A stretch of DNA of 64,000 nucleotides, taken from the NCBI RefSeq assembly GCF_006094395.1, contig NZ_CP035291.1, positions 248,001 to 312,000 on the forward strand, read 5' to 3'. Below, piece by piece: positions 39,471-46,420 of the stretch. The position numbers and the translations under genes are program-made. Each line of letters opens with the position of its first letter. Within the stretch, counting starts at the first letter, position 1. The notes beneath the pieces are model-generated. The model worked only from the letters and a program-made list of their open reading frames with translations, searched no databases and was not told the DNA's origin. Source of the stretch: Staphylococcus haemolyticus (GTDB lineage: Bacteria; Bacillota; Bacilli; Staphylococcales; Staphylococcaceae).

Positions 39471-39827
39471 ATGGAACAAAATTATATGAATGAACCTAAG
39501 CCAACTAACAGAATTATTGAAATGATTCTTGGAATAACAGGAAGTATATTTGGAATTATTGGTGGATTGATTGCGCTAATTCTAACAAACTATGACAAAA
39601 GTTATGGTTCAGAACTTGTTGGATTAATGACTATTGTGGCAACCAGCTCTATTATTTTATCAGCAATAACTTTAACATTAAGCTGTTTAATTAATAAAAG
39701 ACGTGTCTTAATTGGTATTATACTTATTGTTGCTGCAATAATTCATATATATTTATTAGGATTTTTTGGTTATTTATCAGGTATTTTAATCCTCGTTGCT
39801 GGGATTATCGCATTAGTTAGGAAATAA
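39471..39827 (+). CDS. DUF4064-like membrane protein
   Basis: 118 residues, four hydrophobic segments. The opening TNRIIEMILGITGSIFGIIG and alternating Gly-rich helices fit the DUF4064 family. GAAGGAG precedes the ATG 14 bases after the lipoprotein stop, so the two genes are one unit. Function unknown; adjacency suggests work with the lipoprotein at the envelope. Confidence 0.75.
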   Translation: MEQNYMNEPKPTNRIIEMILGITGSIFGIIGGLIALILTNYDKSYGSELVGLMTIVATSSIILSAITLTLSCLINKRRVLIGIILIVAAIIHIYLLGFFGYLSGILILVAGIIALVRK

Positions 39828-39836
39828 TTTGATAGA

Positions 39837-39873
39837 ATAGAAGGAAACTATGACAAAGTCCTTCTATTTTTTT
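39837..39873 (+). terminator. Terminator after the DUF4064 gene
   Basis: Stem ATAGAAGGA (39837-39845) / TCCTTCTAT (39859-39867), followed by a run of T. Confidence 0.8.
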
Positions 39874-39901
39874 AATTATAAATTGAAATGAGTTGTTAGA
39901 G

Positions 39902-40378
39902 ATGGAAACTGTATACATTGCAGGTGGATGTTTATGGGGTGTTCAAGCGTTTATAAAAACATTGCCAGGTGTCTTATCGACTGAAGCGGGACGTGCAAAT
40001 GGAATATCTGAAACACTTAGTGACAAATATGACGGCTATGCAGAATGTGTCAAAACGTCATTCGACCCTATGCAGACATCAATTACTGACTTAATGAATT
40101 ATCTTTTTGAGATTATAGATCCATATAGTATTAACAAACAAGGCGTTGATGAAGGACCCAAATATCGTACAGGTATTTATAGTGATGAACAGAAGCATCT
40201 TGAAGAAGCACGCGACTTCATCTCAAAACGACCTGATAAAGAGCGAATTGCCGTAGAAGTGTTACCTTTAAATAATTACGTTGCAAGTGCTGAGGAACAT
40301 CAAGACAGACTCGATAAACATCCAGAAGATATCTCATACTGTCATGTTACGCCTGACATGTTGAAAAAGTATCTTTGA
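39902..40378 (+). CDS. msrA: Peptide-methionine (S)-S-oxide reductase
   Basis: 158 residues, shorter than the usual ~175. The active-site motif is GGCLWGVQ (catalytic Cys10) in place of the common GGCFW. YDGYAECVKTSFDP and the DPYSINKQGVDEGPKYRTGI stretch match MsrA, and a C-terminal cysteine in ISYCHVTPD can resolve the sulfenic acid. It repairs oxidised methionine in the cytoplasm using thioredoxin. The frame runs upstream to a TTG at 39893, but ATG 39902 fits the family start. The ribosome site is weak. A divergent MsrA paralogue. Confidence 0.85.
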   Translation: METVYIAGGCLWGVQAFIKTLPGVLSTEAGRANGISETLSDKYDGYAECVKTSFDPMQTSITDLMNYLFEIIDPYSINKQGVDEGPKYRTGIYSDEQKHLEEARDFISKRPDKERIAVEVLPLNNYVASAEEHQDRLDKHPEDISYCHVTPDMLKKYL

Positions 40379-40514
40379 AAATTTCCATTGATACAATAAT
40401 CACTATTTTGTATAGTTATTTCAAATCATCCTCACATAAACGCATATCCAGACAAATTTGGGCAATACAGTACTATAGAAAGTAATTAAATTATAAAAGA
40501 AAGAAACGATAGTA

Positions 40515-41354
40515 ATGACAGTTTTACTGACAGGCGCGACCGGACATCTTGGGTCACATATCACTGAACATGCAATTAAAGAACAGGTGCCTGATTTTAA
40601 TATTGGGATACGTAATCCAGATAAAATGCCATCACACTGGAAAGATAAAGTAGGCGTTAGAGAATTAGATTATTTTAATGAGGAAAGTATGGTTCGTGCT
40701 TTCAAAGGTATTGATACGGTTATATTTATTCCGAGTATTATTCATCCGTCATTTAAACGACTCCCAGAAGTGGAGAATTTAGTCAGTGCAGCTCATAAAG
40801 TACATGTCTCACACATTATGTTTATTGGATACTATGCAGATCAACATAATAATCCTTTCCATATGAGTCCATACTTTGGCTACGCTGAACGTTTACTTGC
40901 ATCTAGTGGTCTTAAATATACTTATGTCAGAATGGCGATGTATATGGATCCATTGAAACCTTATTTACCAGAACTTGCAGATATGCAGAAACTCATTTAT
41001 CCAGCGGGTGAGGGTCGTATTAATTATATTTCTAGAGATGATATTGCTAGAGGTATCGTAGCATTATTACAACAACCAGATAAATTTGGACACAGATACT
41101 TACTATCTGGCTATAGTTATTCTATGACAGAATTAGCAGCAATCTTGTCTGAAGCAGCAGGTTCTAAGATTGAATATAGTCCTGTTTCTTTGGAAAAGTT
41201 CTCAGAAATGTATGATGAACCTAAAGGGTTTGGTGCATTGCTTGCATCAATGTACGAAGCAGGTGCAAGAGGGTTACTTGATCAACATTCAAATGATTTT
41301 GAACAACTAGTGCATGATAAACCACAAACTTTCCCAGAATTTTTAAAAAAGTGA
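40515..41354 (+). CDS. NmrA-like / atypical SDR NAD(P)-binding reductase
   Basis: 279 residues. Glycine-rich dinucleotide motif TGATGHLGSHI at residues 6-16, followed by a QOR2/NmrA-type core (FIGYYADQHNNP, YVRMAMYMDPL). These proteins reduce quinones or sense NADP(H). No other motif narrows the substrate. Monocistronic; the terminator is shared with the convergent gene downstream. Confidence 0.85.
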   Translation: MTVLLTGATGHLGSHITEHAIKEQVPDFNIGIRNPDKMPSHWKDKVGVRELDYFNEESMVRAFKGIDTVIFIPSIIHPSFKRLPEVENLVSAAHKVHVSHIMFIGYYADQHNNPFHMSPYFGYAERLLASSGLKYTYVRMAMYMDPLKPYLPELADMQKLIYPAGEGRINYISRDDIARGIVALLQQPDKFGHRYLLSGYSYSMTELAAILSEAAGSKIEYSPVSLEKFSEMYDEPKGFGALLASMYEAGARGLLDQHSNDFEQLVHDKPQTFPEFLKK

Positions 41355-41365
41355 ACAATAAAAAA

Positions 41366-41398
41366 TAGGACGTGTGATGATAGTCATCGCACGTCCTA
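41366..41398. terminator. Bidirectional terminator
   Basis: 15-bp stem TAGGACGTGTGATGA (41366-41380) / TCATCGCACGTCCTA (41384-41398) with one G-T/mismatch, loop TAG, A-rich before and T-rich after. Confidence 0.85.
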
Positions 41399-41424
41399 CT
41401 TGTACATTATAAAGTTTAACTATA

Positions 41425-41784
41425 TTATTTGTTATCGCAATCGAAAGTATCAGCAAAGCTTAATGCAGCTAAACCTAATAAGTCTAAAGCGTGTTGAGCG
41501 CCTTCTTTACCATGTCCAGCTTCAAAGTGTTTGTAAGCAGCAACGCCTAATACACCGAAAGTAGCAATTGAACCTAAACGAGATAAGTTTTTGTTTAAGA
41601 AACTAGCAGCATAAAAAGCAGCGGCAGCAGCTTCTACAGTACCAGCTAATTTAACTGAGCTTTCTGGTAAACCGAATACATTTTGGAATGTATCGATCAT
41701 ACCTTGATCACCTTTTAATTTTGGTTTAGCAGAGCTATATAATTCTTTAGCAAGTTTTAAGTTTGCAGCATAACGTAAAATCAT
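41425..41784 (-). CDS. Small DoxX-like membrane protein
   Basis: 119 residues, alanine-rich, with three to four weakly hydrophobic helices (SVKLAGTVEAAAAAFYAASF; LGSIATFGVLGVAAYKHF). The pattern is DoxX-like, but the match is weak. AAGGAG precedes ATG 41784, and the gene follows the flavin oxidoreductase by 18 bases, so they are co-transcribed. A redox-linked role is only suggested by context. Confidence 0.6.
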   Translation of the reverse strand: MILRYAANLKLAKELYSSAKPKLKGDQGMIDTFQNVFGLPESSVKLAGTVEAAAAAFYAASFLNKNLSRLGSIATFGVLGVAAYKHFEAGHGKEGAQHALDLLGLAALSFADTFDCDNK

Positions 41785-41802
41785 AATTTAAAAATCTCCT
41801 TT

Positions 41803-42858
41803 TTATTTGTTTTCAAAGTATTTATCAACAATAGGTTTAACGCGCTCGCCAAATAGACGGATTGATTTCATTACATACTCATGAGGCATTGAACCTACAG
41901 GTGTATGAATCATAAAACGGTTAAGACCTAACGTTTCAACAGTTTCAATAATTTTTTGGGCAACCGTCTCAGGACTACCCAGATAGATTGCGCCTTGACT
42001 TCCTACTTCTCTTTCAAACATCTTCTCGTCAAAGCTAGGCCATCCACGTTCACGACCTAAAATATCATGGTGTGCTTTTAAAGAAGGGAAGAATTCTTTC
42101 TTAGCGTCCTCGTCTGTTTCAGCAATGTACCCCCATGAGTGTACCGATACGGATAATTCGTCTGGATTATGACCGTATGATTCTGCGACAGATTTATAAA
42201 TCTCAATATTGCGTGTAAATCGTCTAGGATTACCACCAATAATCGCATACGTTATTGGTAACCCAAAGGCACCTGCTCTTAATGATGATTCAGGTGTACC
42301 ACCAGTTGCAATGGAAATAGGTAACTTACCATGTTCGACACGTGGATAAATACCTGTTGAGTCGAAACTTGGACGTAATTTACCATCCCAACTTACAACT
42401 TCATGTTCGTTGATTTTTAGTAATAATTGCAGCTTTTCATTAAATAATTCTTCGTAGTCATTTAAATTATAACCGAATAATGGGAAAGATTCGATGAATG
42501 ACGCTCGTCCAATCATAATTTCAGCACGTCCATTAGATACTGCGTCTAATGTCGCATATCGTTGATACACACGTACTGGGTCATCTGATGATAACACAGT
42601 TACTGCAGATGACAATTTAATATGCTCAGTACGTGATGCTGCAGCAGCAAGTACGGTCACTGGATCTGATACAGCATAATCAGGACGATGATGTTCACCT
42701 AATCCATATATATCTAATCCTAATTGATCAGCTAGTTCAATTTCTTCTACAATATCGCGAATTCTCTGAGCATTTGAAACAGCAGCTTGTGTACCATCAG
42801 GCATAACCATATCACCATTATCTGCAAATGAAGTCAATCCTAATTCTATTTTCAACAC
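41803..42858 (-). CDS. LLM class flavin-dependent oxidoreductase
   Basis: 351 residues, luciferase-like monooxygenase fold. Typical stretches: IYGLGEHHRPDYAVSDPVTV, GRAEIMIGRASFIESFPLFG, and the C-terminal GSPETVAQKIIETVETLG. It probably uses FMN/F420-type flavin to oxidise an unknown organic compound. GGAGGTGAC precedes a GTG (42858); the TTG three bases later is also possible. First gene of a two-gene unit. Confidence 0.9.
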   Translation of the reverse strand: MLKIELGLTSFADNGDMVMPDGTQAAVSNAQRIRDIVEEIELADQLGLDIYGLGEHHRPDYAVSDPVTVLAAAASRTEHIKLSSAVTVLSSDDPVRVYQRYATLDAVSNGRAEIMIGRASFIESFPLFGYNLNDYEELFNEKLQLLLKINEHEVVSWDGKLRPSFDSTGIYPRVEHGKLPISIATGGTPESSLRAGAFGLPITYAIIGGNPRRFTRNIEIYKSVAESYGHNPDELSVSVHSWGYIAETDEDAKKEFFPSLKAHHDILGRERGWPSFDEKMFEREVGSQGAIYLGSPETVAQKIIETVETLGLNRFMIHTPVGSMPHEYVMKSIRLFGERVKPIVDKYFENK

Positions 42859-43084
42859 GTCACCTCCATTGGTATAAATTTTATACTAGAATTGTAGTCC
42901 TTATTTTAGGATTAGTCAATAGAAATGTTTCGAATTAGAGATTTTTTTATTTTAAAAAGCGAATATGTGATTTTTAAATGAAAGAACTTTAAAAGTATTT
43001 TGTCAATTTCAAGTAGTCTTTTGAAAAATAAGTGAAAGTGTCATAATAGAAATGTTGTAGAAAATAGAAAGAAGGGAGAAGCAA

Positions 43085-44269
43085 ATGTCTATCCAAAAAA
43101 CAATGAATTACAACAAAATAACAACCATATTCTTTATTGCAGGAATTATAGTAATGAGCAGTTTATATACGGCAATTCCATTAACTGCAGAGTTTGCTAA
43201 AGACTTCAAAATTCCACAATCAATTGCAACTTTAAATGGTGTTGCATTTTCCGTTACATATTCAGTAAGTTGTTTGTTTTATGGGACTATTTCAGAAAAA
43301 TATGGGAGAATTCGCACCATATTATTTGGGATATGTGGGCTTGTAATGATTTGTATGGTTATGGGTTTTGTACATTCTTTCGCGATACTGGTCGTTTTAA
43401 GAGCGATACAAGGTATATTTGCTGCTGCCTTTTCACCAGTATCTATCACATACGTGACAGAAACTTATTCACCGGTCAAACGTATGACTGCGATTAGTTT
43501 CATTAGTACGAGTTTCATGTTATCAGGGATTATTGGTCAAAATTTAAGTGAGATCATAGTAGGTTTTTCAAATTGGCATATGGTTTATTTCACTTTAACG
43601 GTGCTATATATCATCTTAGCTTTCGTAATTCATAGACAAATTCCTGAAAGTCCAGTGAAGAATCCCGACATTCAATTACTTAAATTCTTTAATAATTTTA
43701 GTGATTTTAAAACGAATAAAGCCGTGCTCTTGTGCTATGGGGTGTCGCTCACATTGTTAACTATGTTTATTAGTATGTATACAGTGTTTAATCATTACGT
43801 CACTTCCGATACCATTGGTGGGGATGAAACAACTGCGATTAATGCTAAACTGTTTGGTATTATTGGTATGTTGTTGTCTCTAATTGCAGGACGAATCAGT
43901 GATCTCATAGGTGTTAAAAATCTTATTTTAAGTGCATTAGTTGTGAGTACAGTAGCACTTATCTTAATGTCTGTAACAACAAACATCGTGTTACTAATTA
44001 TTTGGAGTGTGCTATTTGTAAGTGGTATCGCCTTCGCAATTCCATCAACAATTTCTAAAGTAGGCTTAACTGTTCGAGGTAACCAAGGGTTCTTCTTATC
44101 AGTAAACACATTTGTTTTATTCTTAGGTACTGCGATTGCACCTATTCTAAGCATTGTCCTAAATACGATTTCAAGTTTCACAGTACAATTTAACATTATA
44201 GCTGTGATTGGTATTATCGCTATTATGATTGCACTATGCATGCCACGTAGAAAATATGAATTGAGGTAA
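43085..44269 (+). CDS. MFS transporter (DHA1 family)
   Basis: 394 residues, twelve transmembrane segments. Motif A region GTISEKYGRIRTILFGICG after helix two and RAIQGIFAAAFSPVSITYV in helix four fit DHA1 multidrug or metabolite efflux proteins (YnfM-like). AAGGGAG precedes the ATG. A small two-helix protein follows 56 bases later. Substrate unknown. Confidence 0.88.
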   Translation: MSIQKTMNYNKITTIFFIAGIIVMSSLYTAIPLTAEFAKDFKIPQSIATLNGVAFSVTYSVSCLFYGTISEKYGRIRTILFGICGLVMICMVMGFVHSFAILVVLRAIQGIFAAAFSPVSITYVTETYSPVKRMTAISFISTSFMLSGIIGQNLSEIIVGFSNWHMVYFTLTVLYIILAFVIHRQIPESPVKNPDIQLLKFFNNFSDFKTNKAVLLCYGVSLTLLTMFISMYTVFNHYVTSDTIGGDETTAINAKLFGIIGMLLSLIAGRISDLIGVKNLILSALVVSTVALILMSVTTNIVLLIIWSVLFVSGIAFAIPSTISKVGLTVRGNQGFFLSVNTFVLFLGTAIAPILSIVLNTISSFTVQFNIIAVIGIIAIMIALCMPRRKYELR

Positions 44270-44325
44270 CCAATTTCTAATTAAATTTAGTGAATTAGGT
44301 TATAACATAATAAAAGGTGATATCA

Positions 44326-44499
44326 GTGGATAAATCATTAATGATTTCAAATGCATTAAATCTTATTTTGATGATAGTACTCATTATATTTAATATGGTT
44401 AATATAGGTGTTTGGCCAATGGTCATTCTGGCACTATTAATCGTAGCTAATAGTATTTTTATGGTTTATAAAACAGTAGACGCTAAAAAACGCAAATGA
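44326..44499 (+). CDS. Small two-helix membrane protein
   Basis: 57 residues from GTG 44326: two hydrophobic helices (LMISNALNLILMIVLIIFNM; WPMVILALLIVANSIFMVY) and a basic end KTVDAKKRK. AAAGGTG at 44313-44319 fits this GTG, not the GTG at 44317. It lies behind the MFS gene and shares its terminator, so the two are probably co-transcribed. Family unknown. Confidence 0.6.
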   Translation: MDKSLMISNALNLILMIVLIIFNMVNIGVWPMVILALLIVANSIFMVYKTVDAKKRK

Positions 44500-44503
44500 C
44501 AAA

Positions 44504-44540
44504 AAAGCAATCTCACTCTTAATTTATGTGAGATTGCTTT
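44504..44540. terminator. Bidirectional terminator
   Basis: Perfect 13-bp stem AAAGCAATCTCAC (44504-44516) / GTGAGATTGCTTT (44528-44540), between the small membrane protein and the convergent TetR gene. Confidence 0.85.
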
Positions 44541-45109
44541 TATTTATCATAACAATATAATGACGTTTCAAGCACATTATTTAATGTTTCAAACACTTCT
44601 TCAACGGTATAGTTATAGTCATTTTCTACCCAACGTCGTAGTACTTCTATTACGCCACTACTGTAAAAATCAGCTACAATTTCAGGATGCTTACTTTCTC
44701 TAATCTTTTGCGCTAATGGGTCACGCTTACGAGTTGAGTTATTTAACATCATTTCGCGACTCACATTTGTTAAACTTCTAAACACATCCGCCTGTCGAGA
44801 CGAAACTAATAAATGTTTGAAAATCTTTTTATTATTACCAATGTAATAAATAAAGTCTTCAAATGATTCAGGGGTTGTAATGTCTGCTGATGTGTCACCT
44901 TTAGCTATAATTTGTTGTGTAATAAAGTCAGGTAAAGTGTAGAGTAATTCATATTTATCTTGGAAGTATCTGTAGAACGTACTGCGGTTGATTTCTGCAA
45001 TATCACATATTTTTTGAACCGTGATTTCATCAAAATGATAGTCATGTAAAAGTATAAACACTGTTTCATGAATATGTTTAATCATACGTTTTTGATTTGC
45101 TGACGGCAT
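44540..45109 (-). CDS. TetR/AcrR family transcriptional regulator
   Basis: 189 residues. N-terminal helix-turn-helix ITVQKICDIAEINRSTFYRYF (about residues 24-44), then a helical ligand domain with the C-terminal pattern GVIEVLRRWVENDYNYT. TAGGAG precedes the ATG. It is close to an MMPL exporter, so a FarR-like role controlling lipid or fatty-acid efflux is possible; in S. aureus farR and farE are neighbours, though arranged differently. An inverted repeat just upstream may be its own operator. Confidence 0.85.
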   Translation of the reverse strand: MPSANQKRMIKHIHETVFILLHDYHFDEITVQKICDIAEINRSTFYRYFQDKYELLYTLPDFITQQIIAKGDTSADITTPESFEDFIYYIGNNKKIFKHLLVSSRQADVFRSLTNVSREMMLNNSTRKRDPLAQKIRESKHPEIVADFYSSGVIEVLRRWVENDYNYTVEEVFETLNNVLETSLYCYDK

Positions 45110-45137
45110 TATCTGATTCTCCTATATATTTAATCTA

Positions 45138-45152
45138 GTCAGATAGCCTGAC
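45138..45152. promoter_or_regulatory. Possible TetR autoregulatory operator
   Basis: Inverted repeat GTCAG-ATAGC-CTGAC, 29 bases upstream of the TetR start codon. Short, so chance is possible. Confidence 0.3.
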
Positions 45153-45286
45153 GTAATAAGAGTAATTTATCACAATAAAATTGATTTTTCCAAACATAAC
45201 AACTGATACTACGTTTAAATTTAGTTACAAAAAAAGAGTAATTAAGTTATCTGAAACGTTTAATACTATAAGAACGATATAAAAAA

Positions 45287-45375
45287 GTGGGAGCGAAACT
45301 GAGTTTAGTTTCACTCCCACGTAATAATAGCTACGGTTGAGAAGAGTTAAGCGCCTTTTCAACTCGGTTTGCTAC
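45287..45375 (-). terminator. Terminator of the MMPL/OpuAC unit, with second hairpin
   Basis: 14-bp stem GTGGGAGCGAAACT (45287-45300) / AGTTTCACTCCCAC (45307-45320); on the minus strand it is followed by six T. A second hairpin (GGTTGAGAAG 45337 onward with CTTTTCAAC) lies next to it, nearer the OpuAC gene. The GTGGGAGCGAAACTGAG word is of the type repeated in staphylococcal intergenic regions. The whole 343-bp gap (45110-45452) has no gene. Confidence 0.75.
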
Positions 45376-45452
45376 TGTAAATTTGCATTATGAGTTTTAA
45401 ATATGCTACACCAAACGAGCATATTCTTTATTTGTCTTTCCTAACTATGCAA

Positions 45453-46397
45453 TTAGTTAGTCTCAATACCTTCTAACCATTCATCTACTTTATTATCATT
45501 ATCATCAACATAGTCTTTAGCTACTTGTTCTGGATTTTTGTTATCAACAAAGATTTTTTTAGCTAATTTGTCTTCGTCAGATTTACTCCAATCATCTGCC
45601 ATACGTGTTGCAATTGTATATGCAGCTGGATGTGCTTCTTTAAAGTCTTTGTTAAATACTAAGTCAATGTGTTGATTATTATTACCATAAATGTTGTCTG
45701 GATCTTTCAACATTTTAACGTCTAATTCTTTAGAGAACCAGCTAGGTTCCATTGCTGTGAAGACGATAGGTTCTTGTTGTTTAAAAGCAGATTGAATTTT
45801 CTTGAATTGGTCTTGGTCAGAACTTTCTTTCAAGCTATATTTATCCAAGTTGTCACTATCAAGTTCATCTTTAGTTTCTTGCATAACACCATTACGTGCG
45901 TCTGTTCCTTGAATTGTCCAATCTACAGATTTTCCGAAGTCACTATTTTTTAAGTCACTAATTGAGTCGACATCTTGCACGTACTTAGGTACGGCTAAAC
46001 CTACTTTTGCGTTATCAATTAAATGTTTATCATCATAAATTGTTAATTTACTTTTGAACTTATCGTAGTAACTTTTATCAGTAGTAGGGAAGATACCTGA
46101 TGCATGGAATGAATCAGAGTTCTCTGATACAGCAGCGTATAATGGGCCACTTGCTGTTACTGGTGTAGTTGTTACATCATAACCTGCTTTTTTCAATACT
46201 TCTGCTATAACTAGTGAACGTGGTGTTGAATTATCACTCGCGATATAAGGTATTTCGATTTCTTTATTACCAAGTGATGTTTGACTATCGTCTGATGAAC
46301 CACTACCGCTACCACTATTACCACAAGCACTTAGCACTATGGCTAAGGCAAGTGTGGCTAGTAGTCCTAAGAATTTCGAACTACGTCGTTTTAACAT
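45453..46397 (-). CDS. OpuAC-type (glycine betaine/choline) substrate-binding lipoprotein
   Basis: 314 residues. Lipoprotein signal with lipobox IVLSACGNS (Cys25), a Gly/Ser linker, then an OpuAC-fold domain (EIEIPYIASDNSTPRSLVIA; FTAMEPSWFSKELDVKML; KVDEWLEG at the end). No cognate permease or ATPase is near. It follows the MMPL exporter gene by 23 bases on the same strand, so it may be an accessory lipoprotein of that exporter rather than part of an importer. AAGGAGG precedes the ATG. Confidence 0.82.
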   Translation of the reverse strand: MLKRRSSKFLGLLATLALAIVLSACGNSGSGSGSSDDSQTSLGNKEIEIPYIASDNSTPRSLVIAEVLKKAGYDVTTTPVTASGPLYAAVSENSDSFHASGIFPTTDKSYYDKFKSKLTIYDDKHLIDNAKVGLAVPKYVQDVDSISDLKNSDFGKSVDWTIQGTDARNGVMQETKDELDSDNLDKYSLKESSDQDQFKKIQSAFKQQEPIVFTAMEPSWFSKELDVKMLKDPDNIYGNNNQHIDLVFNKDFKEAHPAAYTIATRMADDWSKSDEDKLAKKIFVDNKNPEQVAKDYVDDNDNKVDEWLEGIETN

Positions 46398-46420
46398 AAC
46401 GTGTTTCCTCCTTTTTAATA

